A stretch of DNA of 30,367 nt from assembly GCA_046598395.1 (NCBI GenBank), contig JBKJIQ010000028.1, forward strand, positions 1-30,367. Direction: 5' to 3'. Position 1 is the first letter of the stretch. The number at the start of each line of letters is the position of its first letter. The translations under genes were made by a program, and so were the position numbers. The DNA comes from JAENVU01 sp046598395. GTDB taxonomy: Bacteria; Actinomycetota; Acidimicrobiia; IMCC26256; JAENVU01. Positions 7,493 to 15,200 of this stretch are shown piece after piece. The notes under the pieces were generated by a model. That model did not search any database. It was given only the letters and a program-made list of their open reading frames with translations, and was not told where the DNA came from.

Positions 7493-9073
7493 CTATACCG
7501 CCAAGAGGGTTTGCAGTTCAGACGCGAAGGCGTCGACGGTAAGCGGTGATCCCGTGGCCGACTCGATGAGATCGTTCCATCGAACTCGCCAACCGGGCGC
7601 AAAGACTTCCTGCCCCAGGTAGTGGCCAACTTCGGGTCGGCCGACGATCCCGCCGAACCGCTCCACAATGGTGGCCTGGATTTGTGATGCCACGAGTTCC
7701 CCGAGGAGATAGTTCTGGTAATACACGGGCGCGAGCGCAACATGAAGTTTCGCGGCCCAATCGGGTGCGTCCCGCCCGACGGGTCGGGTCAAGCCTTGGT
7801 AGTGCTCCACGAGATCCCACCACCGGGTGTTGTGATCCGCGTCGGGATCTGCGTACAACCCGCGCTCGAAGTTCGTCATGACCAAGACCCACCGAGCGAA
7901 CACCAGCATCGTGACCACCCGCCGCCGGGCCAGCGCGTCGGCAGCCGCCTCCACGTCGGCCGGTGCGATCGCCAGAACCTGTTGCAGCCATTCGGGATCA
8001 AGGGTGAGGCGGCCGAACAACATCGCGATGCCCTCCGTGGTGAGCGGATGCATCGTCCGCAGACTCCACGGCAGTTCCGGGTCGACCCCGGAGTCATACA
8101 CCCCGTGACCGAACTCGTGCAGCATCGTTTCCGCCCAAGAGGCACCGGGGACGTTGTTACAGAGGACCCGTACGTCTTGGCCGCGATCGACGTTGATACA
8201 GAACGCGTGCTGGCTCTTCCCCGCCCGCGGTTCCAGATCACTGCGGGCCAAGATCGGATCGATATCGAGCCCGATCCCGGCATAGGTCGTCCGCGTGAGC
8301 GCCGCAAGATCGGCGTCTCGAAACCACGCTTCCAGATCCAACTCATCCGTAGCGGGTGCAGCTTGGAAAAAAGGATCGTCGTAGTGCCACGGGCGGAGCT
8401 CCGCGACCGAACAACCAAAACGATCGGCTCGCGATACATCGCCTGCCGCCTTCCACGCCGTAAACGGGCCACGGGTGGTGGCGTCCACGGCGTCGAGCGT
8501 GACGATGAGATGTGTCTCATCGAGCTCGGACGCGGCCAGCGAGAGCGCGAAGAAGTCACGCGCGCCCACTTCGCGTGCAGCTTGATTCCGCAGATGCGCG
8601 AGCTCACGCACCCGATCGGCCACGGCCGCTCCGACCTGTTTGGATGCCTCCCAGTTTCGGTGCCGCTCGGCTGGGTCGTCTGATGTACGCAGCACGGTCG
8701 CGATCGCGTTGTCGTCACAGTCTTCGCCGTTCACGTGGGCACGGAAACGGTTGAAGGTGGTGTCGAGATCGGCTTCGAGGCGCGTGATTCCTTCGCGGGT
8801 GCTGATCGACACTTGATGCGGGAGCATACGGTCGTGCAAGACGTGCGCTTCTCGGATGAGTCGGACGTCGCCGGAGGCGCGGATAGCCCCGAGCCGATCG
8901 AACGAGTCGGAGTCGCTGAGCGCGGCTCGGAGTGCGAGATCGGCCGCAATCCTTTGCGCCTCGTGAACATCGCAGACCGCGGTACTCGCATCCCACCAGG
9001 CCCGGTTCGCGGCCTGATCCAACGGTTCGAGGCGCGCGCTCACACCGTCGATGAACTCGCGAGCGGTGGACAT
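7493..9073 (-). CDS. Zinc metallopeptidase, M2/M3 (oligopeptidase-like) family
   Basis: A 526-aa protein with the gluzincin motif HEFGH at residues 319-323 (TMLHEFGHGVYDSG) and the probable third zinc ligand Glu347 in TTEGIAMLFGRL. The all-helical remainder and the C-terminal block YQNYLLGELVASQI are typical of M3 and ACE-like M2 peptidases. No signal peptide is seen, so it is cytosolic. Start: ATG 9071-9073. The frame is open for 25 more codons upstream, but a -10-like TACACT (9080-9085) lies six nt before this ATG and there is no SD, pointing to a leaderless start. First gene of the operon with the genes at 6290 and 4260. Confidence 0.9.
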   Translation of the reverse strand: MSTAREFIDGVSARLEPLDQAANRAWWDASTAVCDVHEAQRIAADLALRAALSDSDSFDRLGAIRASGDVRLIREAHVLHDRMLPHQVSISTREGITRLEADLDTTFNRFRAHVNGEDCDDNAIATVLRTSDDPAERHRNWEASKQVGAAVADRVRELAHLRNQAAREVGARDFFALSLAASELDETHLIVTLDAVDATTRGPFTAWKAAGDVSRADRFGCSVAELRPWHYDDPFFQAAPATDELDLEAWFRDADLAALTRTTYAGIGLDIDPILARSDLEPRAGKSQHAFCINVDRGQDVRVLCNNVPGASWAETMLHEFGHGVYDSGVDPELPWSLRTMHPLTTEGIAMLFGRLTLDPEWLQQVLAIAPADVEAAADALARRRVVTMLVFARWVLVMTNFERGLYADPDADHNTRWWDLVEHYQGLTRPVGRDAPDWAAKLHVALAPVYYQNYLLGELVASQIQATIVERFGGIVGRPEVGHYLGQEVFAPGWRVRWNDLIESATGSPLTVDAFASELQTLLAV

Positions 9074-9079
9074 CGGTCG

Positions 9080-9085
9080 AGTGTA
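9080..9085 (-). promoter_or_regulatory. Candidate -10 (TACACT) for leaderless metallopeptidase transcript
   Basis: On the minus strand TACACT is followed by six nt (CGACCG) and then ATG, so transcription would begin at or next to the start codon. It sits in the 111-bp gap 9074-9184, which shows no terminator for the upstream rlmN unit. Confidence 0.5.
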
Positions 9086-9184
9086 CGGCTCGTCTCGATT
9101 GCACCGATGCTCGCCGGCAGTGCCGTGGTGCCGATACCCGAGAACCATCGGACAACGATGTGCTGCCCGCGCTGCGATAGACGG

Positions 9185-9529
9185 TTACCGAAACCAGATG
9201 CGTTGGTACTCGCGGCTCATCGGGTGGACCAGCAAGACCACCAACATCACCGCGAATGCCACCGAGATGATTTGCGGGAACCCGAGGACATCGAATCCAT
9301 AAATGCGGAGCCAAATCGCGACCTGGAGCACTGCGCCGCCCACCGCGAGTGCGTAGCCCCACTTCTTCTCGTTGGCGATCCCGTAACCACCCGCTCCGAG
9401 ACCCACCGCAACGATGACGAACGGGGCGTATCCACTGATCAACGCGAACACCGCCTCGATGTAACAAATGATGGTGGCGTTGACAAGCGTCTGAGGCTGG
9501 GTCTGATTGAGAAAGCGGTGCTGGTTCAC
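9185..9529 (-). CDS. Small integral membrane protein, 114 aa
   Basis: The GTG start (9527-9529) overlaps the rlmN stop in a GTGA, so translation is coupled. The protein has three to four hydrophobic segments (about residues 18-30, 33-50, 60-75 and 84-102) and Arg/Lys-rich loops (NEKKWG, MSREYQRIWFR), giving a small membrane protein with a basic C-terminus. Family not recognised. It is the last gene of the mshD-rlmN unit. Confidence 0.75.
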   Translation of the reverse strand: MNQHRFLNQTQPQTLVNATIICYIEAVFALISGYAPFVIVAVGLGAGGYGIANEKKWGYALAVGGAVLQVAIWLRIYGFDVLGFPQIISVAFAVMLVVLLVHPMSREYQRIWFR

Positions 9530-10581
9530 GGGAGCATTCTTGTCGACGGGTCGGGCACCGCGACGGTCGCGCGATTGCGCAGCTGTCCACAGGCGGCATC
9601 GATATCAGTGCCGCGATTGCGGCGCACTGTGGCATTCACCCCTTCGTCGGCCAACGCTTCGGCAAACTGGCGGACGCGGGTCATCAACGGGGCCTTGCCC
9701 TCGAACTCCGTGGTCGGATTGAGGGGAATGATGTTCACATGGGCGCCGAGCGGGCCGAGCGGTCGCAACAGTTCCGCCAACTCTCTGGCATGCACCGGCT
9801 GATCGTTGACGTCGTCGATGCACGCGTATTCGAAGGTGACCCGACGCCCGCGCGTGCGGGCGTATTCATGCGCCGCGTCGATGAGTTCCGTGAGCGGATA
9901 GCGCCGATTGATCGGGATCATGGTGGTCCGCAGATGGTCGTTGGCTGCGTGCAGTGACACCGCGAGGGTGATCGGAATGTTCTCGCGCGCCAGGCGACGG
10001 ATGCCGGGCACGATTCCTACGGTGGAGATCGTGATGCGCCGCGCCGAGATTCCGAGATCGCCGTGGATGCGTTCGACCGCCGCCCACGTGGCGTCGTAGT
10101 TCGCGAGCGGTTCACCCATCCCCATGAACACCACGTTGGTCACCGGCGTGGGGGAGGCATGGGCCGCCCGCAGGACCTGCTCGATTATCTCGGCCGAATC
10201 GAGGTGACGCACGAAGCCGGCCTGGCCGGTGGCGCAAAATGTGCAGCCCATCGCACAACCGGCTTGCGATGACACGCACACGGTGGCCCGATTCGGCGAC
10301 ACCATGAGCACGGTCTCGACCTGGGCGCCATCCGCGGTGCCGTACAGCCACTTGATGGTGGTGTCGTGATCGCCCCGCTGTTCTAGGAGTGGCGTCAGTG
10401 AGAGTGGGAATGCCGCGGCAACGTCGTCGCGCAAGGCGGCCGGAAGGTTGGTGGCCGATTCGAGCGGGCGTCGTTGCTCGTAGAGCGCATCCCAAACCTG
10501 GTCGACCCGATAGCGCGGTTGACCCTTCGCAGTCAGGAATGCCTCGAACATCGATCGGTCGGCGGCATAGCGAACGGTCAT
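9526..10581 (-). CDS. rlmN: 23S rRNA (adenine-2503-C2)-methyltransferase, radical SAM
   Basis: A 351-aa protein, the normal length for RlmN, which methylates A2503 of 23S rRNA (and A37 of some tRNAs in E. coli). The [4Fe-4S]/SAM motif CX3CX2C is at Cys109, 113 and 116 (CAMGCTFC). Cys102 and Cys331 match the two other cysteines that the RlmN mechanism needs, the latter being the methyl-carrying one (DAACGQL). GMGEPLANYD is the SAM-binding GGE-type motif. Its ATG (10579-10581) overlaps the mshD-like stop in ATGA, and its own stop overlaps the next gene in GTGA. Confidence 0.96.
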   Translation of the reverse strand: MTVRYAADRSMFEAFLTAKGQPRYRVDQVWDALYEQRRPLESATNLPAALRDDVAAAFPLSLTPLLEQRGDHDTTIKWLYGTADGAQVETVLMVSPNRATVCVSSQAGCAMGCTFCATGQAGFVRHLDSAEIIEQVLRAAHASPTPVTNVVFMGMGEPLANYDATWAAVERIHGDLGISARRITISTVGIVPGIRRLARENIPITLAVSLHAANDHLRTTMIPINRRYPLTELIDAAHEYARTRGRRVTFEYACIDDVNDQPVHARELAELLRPLGPLGAHVNIIPLNPTTEFEGKAPLMTRVRQFAEALADEGVNATVRRNRGTDIDAACGQLRNRATVAVPDPSTRMLP

Positions 10582-11594
10582 TCGTCATCCTTTTCAGATC
10601 GCACCACGGCGGTGTCAGTTCGGTGCACCACGAAACCCAGCGAGCGGTACAGCCCGACTGCCGCCGCGTTTCCGGCCGCCACGTACAGAACCCCAGTGTC
10701 GCAGCCGCGCCCCTCCGCCAGGTACTCGAGCCCGCCGATCACCAGCGCCCGGCCCAACCCCAGCCCCTGCGCATCAGGGTCAACCCCGATCACAAAGATC
10801 TCCCCTGTCTTACGGCTCGTTCGCTCATCCTGAAGGCTCGTTCGCTCGGATGTGGTGAGCGTCGTGTTGGTCGGGACGCTGCCTCGCTGCTCACCTCCGC
10901 TCGTTCCTCGCTCCGGTTCGGAGTGTTTGAGAGGAGCGGCAACCTTGGTCCAGCAGAAGCCCAGGAGGGTGGTGTCGCGCCAGGCGAGCAGGAAACCTTG
11001 CGGATCGAACCAGGGTTCCTCCATCCGCCGTTCCAAAGTGCGTTTGATCCACGCCCCTTGGTCAGGGTGATTCGCGAAGGCTCGATTGTTCACATCGAGC
11101 CAGGCGGGCTCATCGAGACCGGGGCGGAAGGCACGAACGCTCACCGACTCCGGCCACACCGCGCGCTCGGCGAGCGGCAGCGGGACCCGCATCTGGTGTT
11201 GCACGCGGTCCACGGCGAATCCCTGCTCGTGCAGCGCGTCCAGGATCCTCGGGTCCGACCCGGGAACCCACGCCACCACCCGGTGCCCCCCGTCCATCGG
11301 GTTGACGATTGCGGCGATCGTCGTGGCCAACTGCTCAACGCTCGCCGAGGCAAGCACTCCCACCGCGATCTGTTGGTGCGACGGCGCGAACGTGTCCGAG
11401 GGAAAGGCCACCACGCCGATATCACCGTCCGGGCTCAGGGCCACGTGACAATCGGTGGGATCACGGTCCAGGGCGAGCCACAAACCGTCGGGGAAGGCTT
11501 CGTGATCAGCGTCCCTCGTGGTGGCTGCGTCGATCGCGCGCAACACCGGAAGCGCCGCGGCCGCATCCACAGCAACGTCTCGGGGAGCAGCCAT
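10578..11594 (-). CDS. mshD: Mycothiol synthase-like acetyltransferase (two GNAT domains) with an in-frame insertion
   Basis: A 338-aa protein resembling MshD, which acetylates Cys-GlcN-Ins with acetyl-CoA in the last step of mycothiol synthesis. Visible blocks are an N-terminal GNAT-like half, then VPGSDPRILDALHEQGF, SVRAFRPGLDEPAWLDVNNR, HPDQGAW, and the C-terminal acetyl-CoA loop GVDPDAQGLGLGRAL followed by LYVAAGNAAAVGLYRSLGF. In MshD the WTKV block leads almost directly to the GE(I/V)(F/Y)V strand. Here about 44 residues (220-263), rich in Ser/Thr/Glu/Arg, separate them. ATG 11592-11594 has a -10-like TAGCGT 8 nt upstream and no SD. The gene is divergent from nth and coupled to rlmN. GNAT identity is near certain; the MshD call is likely. 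Confidence 0.85.
   Translation of the reverse strand: MAAPRDVAVDAAAALPVLRAIDAATTRDADHEAFPDGLWLALDRDPTDCHVALSPDGDIGVVAFPSDTFAPSHQQIAVGVLASASVEQLATTIAAIVNPMDGGHRVVAWVPGSDPRILDALHEQGFAVDRVQHQMRVPLPLAERAVWPESVSVRAFRPGLDEPAWLDVNNRAFANHPDQGAWIKRTLERRMEEPWFDPQGFLLAWRDTTLLGFCWTKVAAPLKHSEPERGTSGGEQRGSVPTNTTLTTSERTSLQDERTSRKTGEIFVIGVDPDAQGLGLGRALVIGGLEYLAEGRGCDTGVLYVAAGNAAAVGLYRSLGFVVHRTDTAVVRSEKDDE
10806..10937 (-). repeat. Repeat-rich in-frame insertion inside the mshD-like gene
   Basis: This 132-nt segment (44 codons) separates two conserved GNAT blocks. It contains a direct repeat of GGCTCGTTCGCTC at 10814-10826 and 10835-10847 (period 21 bp, exactly 7 codons, read as ERTSLQD-ERTS). A third related copy (GCTCGTTCCTCGCTC) lies near 10900, and GGTGAGC/GCTCACC form an inverted repeat near 10854-10895. 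The frame is kept throughout. It looks like a small repetitive or palindromic element captured in a coding region. Confidence 0.6.
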
Positions 11595-11602
11595 CGCCGG
11601 AG

Positions 11603-11612
11603 ACGCTACTTT
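11603..11612. promoter_or_regulatory. Shared symmetric divergent -10 (ACGCTACTTT) between mshD and nth
   Basis: On the plus strand TACTTT (11607-11612) lies six nt before the nth ATG (11619). On the minus strand TAGCGT (11603-11608) lies eight nt before the mshD ATG (11594). The two hexamers share the central TA. The whole gap between the start codons is 24 bp, so both transcripts would be leaderless or nearly so. Confidence 0.55.
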
Positions 11613-11618
11613 CCAGCA

Positions 11619-12272
11619 ATGGCCAGACCCCGAGGCGCAAAATCCCGAGCGGCGACCGTGACCGAGCGGCTCGCTTCGGAGTATCCGGGCAGTGCGGCCG
11701 AACTCTGCGCGCTCCGGCATGACTCGCCGTTCCAGCTCCTGGCGGCCACGATTCTCTCGGCGCAGTGCACCGACGAAATGGTGAACTCCGTCACCCCGGC
11801 GCTCTTTGCGCAGTTTCCAACTGCGGAGGAACTCGCGGTCGCGGATCCGTCGGTGGTGGAAGACCTGGTCCACGCCACCGGTTTCTTCCGGCAGAAGACC
11901 AAGAGTCTGATTGGAATGGCCACCGCGGTCCGAGACCGGTTCAACGGTGAGGTCCCCTCCGAACTCGACGATCTCGTCACCCTGCCGGGCGTCGGCCGCA
12001 AGACCGGCAACGTGCTGCGGTCGGTGGCCTTTGGGCTCCCCGGATTACCGGTCGACACGCACGTACTCCGCCTGTCGAAGCGCCTGCGCCTCACGAACGA
12101 AACCGATCCGGTGAAAGTGGAGATCGATCTGAACGGCATCCTCTCGCCGGAGGATCGAGGCTCGATGTCCTTGCGCCTGATTCTTCACGGCCGCAGGGTC
12201 TGCAACGCCCGGAAGCCTCGGTGCGATGAATGTCTCCTCGACGACATCTGCCCGTCAGCAGGAATCGGGTGA
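11619..12272 (+). CDS. nth: Endonuclease III (DNA glycosylase/AP lyase)
   Basis: A 217-aa HhH-GPD base-excision repair enzyme that removes oxidised pyrimidines and cleaves AP sites. The helix-hairpin-helix is LPGVGRKTG with catalytic Lys128; catalytic Asp146 is in VDTHVLRL. The [4Fe-4S] cluster loop CX6CX2CX5C is at Cys195, 202, 205 and 211. Length matches the family. ATG 11619 is taken because the protein begins normally there (MARPRGAKSRA) and a -10-like TACTTT lies six nt upstream with no SD. The frame is open much further upstream, but only as a shadow of mshD. It is followed on the same strand by the eis-like gene. Confidence 0.95.
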   Translation: MARPRGAKSRAATVTERLASEYPGSAAELCALRHDSPFQLLAATILSAQCTDEMVNSVTPALFAQFPTAEELAVADPSVVEDLVHATGFFRQKTKSLIGMATAVRDRFNGEVPSELDDLVTLPGVGRKTGNVLRSVAFGLPGLPVDTHVLRLSKRLRLTNETDPVKVEIDLNGILSPEDRGSMSLRLILHGRRVCNARKPRCDECLLDDICPSAGIG

Positions 12273-12419
12273 GCCGAGCGGGGCCCGACCGGCCCGGCCC
12301 GCAGGGCCAAGAGGGGAAATCGTGAGCGAGGCGTGGGCACCGATGCACCTGGCCCGCGCTCGCCGAGCGGGGCCCGACCGGCCCGGCCCGCAGGGCCAAG
12401 AGGGGAAATCGTGAGCGAG
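12273..12419 (+). repeat. Tandem duplication over the eis-like start: perfect 58-bp direct repeat, 89-bp period
   Basis: Positions 12273-12330 and 12362-12419 are identical for 58 bp and are separated by 31 bp. Each copy holds a GC-rich palindromic part (GGCCCGGCC and flanks), an SD-like AGAGGGG, and GTGAGCGAG. The second copy supplies the SD and first three codons of the eis-like gene. The first copy supplies an equivalent SD and GTG for a 30-codon upstream ORF. A perfect repeat suggests a recent duplication. Confidence 0.9.
12322..12414 (+). CDS. Upstream ORF (30 aa) created by the duplication, stop overlaps the eis-like start
   Basis: GTG 12322 in the first repeat copy has the same SD and context as the real gene start. 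It reads MSEAWAPMHLARARRAGPD and ends in TGA at 12412-12414, which overlaps the GTG of the eis-like gene (GTGA). Ribosomes starting here would finish exactly at the downstream start, so coupling is possible. It is probably a by-product of the duplication and not a functional peptide. Confidence 0.4.
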   Translation: MSEAWAPMHLARARRAGPDRPGPQGQEGKS

Positions 12420-13613
12420 TTCGAGATTCGTGAGATCGATGATGAAGATCTCGATGCGTACTTCGATATTCGATCCCAAGCGTTCGGCCGTCCGGAAGCC
12501 GATCGGATCGGCTGGACAACACAAGTACGAGACGATGCCTTCGTGGTCGGCGCCTTTGATGGCGGCCGCCTCGTAGGAGGCGCGCGCGTCTTGTCGGCGG
12601 CACAGTGGACCGTGGGCCGGTCAGTGCCGATGGGAGGAATCGCCGGCGTGGTCGTGAGGCCCGAAGATCGCGGTCGCGGTGTGTGTCGAACACTCTTGGA
12701 GCACACGCTCCAATGGATGCGAGACCACAACATCGCGGTCAGCACACTGCACCCGGCATCCACCCGGGTCTATCGCAGCGGCGGGTGGGAGATCGCGGGG
12801 GACCAAGGTGTTTTCCGGGTCCCGTCGCGGAGCCTGGCCTCGATTCGGTTCGGGACCGACCTCGACGTCGTTCGGCTCAGTGCGGCGGATTGGCCAAGAG
12901 TGCGTTCTTGCTACGAGCGCGTCGCACCGGCTCGCCACGGTTATGTGGACCGCTCGGAGATGTTCTGGGCGATGCGGGAACGGGACGCGGATGGTCACGG
13001 CGCTTTCACCTACGGCGCGCGGGACCGTACCGATTCCGATCAGCTGCTGGGGTACGTCCGGTACCGCCAACAGCTCAGCCGGCGCGGGTGGGGCTACGAA
13101 CTCACGGTGGATGAGTGCATCGCGCGTGACCTCGCGGCGAGCGCGACCCTGTGGCGTTTCATCGGAGCGAACTCGATGCAGGTGGAGCACACCGAAGTTG
13201 CGATTCCTCATGAAGACGAACTGTTGCTGTTGCTCGACGAGCAAGATCTCCGGCCCCGGCTCCTGAACCGCTGGATGCACCGGATCGTGGATCTCCCTCA
13301 CGCGTTCGCTCGGCGAGGGTTCTCCCACGATGTGAACGGGGAGATCGCGGTGCAGATCCACGACCCTTGGACCTACGGCACGAGCGGAATCTGGACGTTC
13401 ACCGTCGCGGATGGAGCGGGGGCGGCCCGATCCAGCCCCGGCGTCGCGCCGGAGGTCGCGTTGGACATCGGAGCGCTGAGCGCCATGTACATCGGGAGGT
13501 TCTCGGCCGCCAGCCTGCTCGGTGCGGGTCGGGCCACCGGTGACGGAGCGGCCGTGGAGCGTCTGGGTCGACTCCTGCGCGCCCCACTTCCGGTCATGGC
13601 CGACGACTTCTAG
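12411..13613 (+). CDS. Eis-family GNAT acetyltransferase
   Basis: A 400-aa protein with the Eis layout: N-terminal GNAT domain (acetyl-CoA loop VVRPEDRGRGVCRTLL, RGRG at 87-90), a second GNAT-like middle domain (about 150-290), and a C-terminal sterol-carrier-like domain. Tyr121 (TRVYRSGGWE) fits the catalytic Tyr of Eis. The chain ends in Phe, as in Mycobacterium tuberculosis Eis, where the terminal carboxylate takes part in catalysis. Eis enzymes acetylate multiple amines, including aminoglycosides and protein lysines; the substrate here is unknown. GTG 12411 has AGGGG at 12401-12405. The start region is duplicated (12273-12419). It ends 12 bp from the convergent small gene. Confidence 0.9.
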   Translation: MSEFEIREIDDEDLDAYFDIRSQAFGRPEADRIGWTTQVRDDAFVVGAFDGGRLVGGARVLSAAQWTVGRSVPMGGIAGVVVRPEDRGRGVCRTLLEHTLQWMRDHNIAVSTLHPASTRVYRSGGWEIAGDQGVFRVPSRSLASIRFGTDLDVVRLSAADWPRVRSCYERVAPARHGYVDRSEMFWAMRERDADGHGAFTYGARDRTDSDQLLGYVRYRQQLSRRGWGYELTVDECIARDLAASATLWRFIGANSMQVEHTEVAIPHEDELLLLLDEQDLRPRLLNRWMHRIVDLPHAFARRGFSHDVNGEIAVQIHDPWTYGTSGIWTFTVADGAGAARSSPGVAPEVALDIGALSAMYIGRFSAASLLGAGRATGDGAAVERLGRLLRAPLPVMADDF

Positions 13614-13625
13614 GACACTGCCCAT

Positions 13626-13832
13626 CTACCCCTGGGGTTTGAGCGATCGGATCGCTCGATCGAGCGCCCGACGAGCTGATGCCAGCCCTCTCTCGGCTCC
13701 GTCGAGGTCACCCGCGACTCCCGATTGATCGGTGTTGCGATAACGGTCGGCGACCGCCACGATGCGTTCGATGGACTCATCCAACGACGATCGCAGGGTG
13801 CTGAGCTCGGCATGATCAGATCCGGAAGTCAC
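13626..13832 (-). CDS. Small helical protein, 68 aa, function unknown
   Basis: The frame runs from GTG 13830-13832 (MTSGSDHAELSTLRSSLDES...) to TAG at 13626. It is two amphipathic helices (ELSTLRSSLDESIERIVAVA and GAERGLASARRALDRAIRS) with a polar linker, the look of a small helical-hairpin protein. A longer frame continues upstream on this strand but only mirrors hisD. No strong SD (AGG nine nt upstream at best). It lies between the eis-like gene and hisD. The codon use and helical pattern make a real gene likely, but I do not recognise it. Confidence 0.6.
   Translation of the reverse strand: MTSGSDHAELSTLRSSLDESIERIVAVADRYRNTDQSGVAGDLDGAERGLASARRALDRAIRSLKPQG
13641..13666. repeat. Two overlapping palindromes inside the small gene's 3' end
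   Basis: GAGCGATC (13641-13648) and GATCGCTC (13650-13657) are a perfect inverted repeat. The right arm is reused in the perfect 14-bp palindrome CGCTCGATCGAGCG (13653-13666). The two hairpins would exclude each other. There is no T-run. It lies about 30 bp past the eis-like stop, so it may help end that transcript. Confidence 0.45.
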
Positions 13833-13896
13833 CGCGGGAGCCTGGCCACCTCGGCGCCCCGATGCAAACCGCCCCGGCCGGCGATCAGGCTCCGGG

Positions 13897-13902
13897 TACC
13901 AT
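13897..13902 (+). promoter_or_regulatory. Candidate -10 (TACCAT) for leaderless his operon transcript
   Basis: TACCAT is followed by five nt (GGCGC) and then the hisD ATG (13908). No SD is present. The leader would be absent or one to two nt long, which leaves no room for a his-leader attenuator upstream of hisD. Confidence 0.5.
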
Positions 13903-13907
13903 GGCGC

Positions 13908-15200
13908 ATGCTTGCCCGCCTCGACGTGCGCGACGCGCGCGGCGACCTTCGGGAGCGCCTGGGCCTCGCCATCGACCACGACCACGAGAACCTCACCGTG
14001 ACCGCGGCCGTGACTTCCATCATCGACGATGTTCGCGCTCGGGGAGATGTTGCCCTGCGTGAACTCACCGCACGCTTCGACGGCGCGGTCATCGAAACGT
14101 TGCGCGTCTCGACCGAGGAATGCCGAGCGGCGGTGGAGGACACTCCGGCCGATGTACGCGATGCACTCGAACTCGCGGCGGACCGGATCCAGCAGTACCA
14201 CAAGGTCCAGGCCGCGCTTCCGCCTGCGAACTACACCGCGGATGGCGTCACGGTGACCGAAGCGATTCGACCCGTTGATCGAGCGGGGCTTTACGTTCCG
14301 GGAGGGCGAGCCGCGTACCCGTCGACGGTGTTGATGACGGCGATCCCTGCTGGTGTTGCCGGCGTCCCGGAGCGGGTGCTCTGCGTTCCTCCCGACGCAT
14401 CGGGTCGCGTTCCCGCCGTCACGTTGGCCGCCGCGTTTCTCACCGGCGTGAACGAGGTCTATCGCGTTGGGGGCGCGCAGGCGATCGCCGCCATGGCCTA
14501 CGGCACCGATTCGATCCCCGCCGTGGATGTGATCGTCGGACCGGGGAACGCGTACGTCGACGCGGCGAAACGTCTGGTCGCGGGCGCCGGCGTCGTCGGC
14601 ATCGATGGCCCCGCGGGTCCATCGGAACTCGTGATCATCGCGGACCGCACGGCGAATCCCCGTCACATCGCGATGGACCTGGCGGCCCAAGCCGAACACG
14701 GCCCGGGCGGAACCGCGCTGATCGTGGCATGGGAACCCGACGTCCTCGACAACGTGATTGATGCGTTGACCGGGTACGTCGGCGTTGCCGACCGAGTGGA
14801 CGACATGCAGTCGACGTTCACATCTGGCGGCAAGGCGGTTCTGGTGCGTGACGCCGAGCAGGCGGTGGCCGTGGCAAACCTGGTCGCGCCGGAGCACCTC
14901 GAACTCCTGGTGGCCAACGCGGATGAGATGGTGGCTGCGGTTCGCAACGCCGGCGCGGTGTTTCTGAATCTGCCCACCGCGATCGGCGATTACGTCTCCG
15001 GCGCCAACCACGTCCTGCCCACTGGTGGCTCCGCGCGGTTTGCCAGTGCGTTGCGGGTCGACGACTTCCGCACACACATGCACGTGGTCAGCGCGACCGC
15101 CGCCGGCCTCCACGCGGTCGGCCCCGCCGCAGTCACCTTGGCCCGCGCCGAAGGGTTGACCGCGCACGCCGATTCGGTAGGGATCCGGTTGAAACCATGA
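13908..15200 (+). CDS. hisD: Histidinol dehydrogenase
   Basis: A 430-aa enzyme for the last two steps of histidine synthesis (histidinol to histidinal to histidine, NAD-dependent, Zn). Zinc ligands expected of the family are visible: Gln261 and His264 (AAQAEHGPGG), Asp361 (GDYVSG) and His420 (GLTAHADS). The catalytic pair Glu329-His330 is in VAPEHLEL. PGGRAAYPST and VGPGNAYVDAAKR are further signatures. ATG 13908 is chosen because it gives a full-length N-terminus and lies 5 nt after TACCAT. First gene of hisDCBA; its TGA overlaps the hisC ATG. Confidence 0.97.
   Translation: MLARLDVRDARGDLRERLGLAIDHDHENLTVTAAVTSIIDDVRARGDVALRELTARFDGAVIETLRVSTEECRAAVEDTPADVRDALELAADRIQQYHKVQAALPPANYTADGVTVTEAIRPVDRAGLYVPGGRAAYPSTVLMTAIPAGVAGVPERVLCVPPDASGRVPAVTLAAAFLTGVNEVYRVGGAQAIAAMAYGTDSIPAVDVIVGPGNAYVDAAKRLVAGAGVVGIDGPAGPSELVIIADRTANPRHIAMDLAAQAEHGPGGTALIVAWEPDVLDNVIDALTGYVGVADRVDDMQSTFTSGGKAVLVRDAEQAVAVANLVAPEHLELLVANADEMVAAVRNAGAVFLNLPTAIGDYVSGANHVLPTGGSARFASALRVDDFRTHMHVVSATAAGLHAVGPAAVTLARAEGLTAHADSVGIRLKP

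Noticed and set aside
10389..11618. Upstream extension of the nth frame over mshD and rlmN
   Set aside because: It is antisense to two clear genes. Nth homology begins at 11619, right after a -10-like site.
12273..12330. GC-rich repeat copy considered as the nth terminator
   Set aside because: It can fold, but there is no T-run, and its second copy carries the SD of the next gene, so a terminator role is unlikely.
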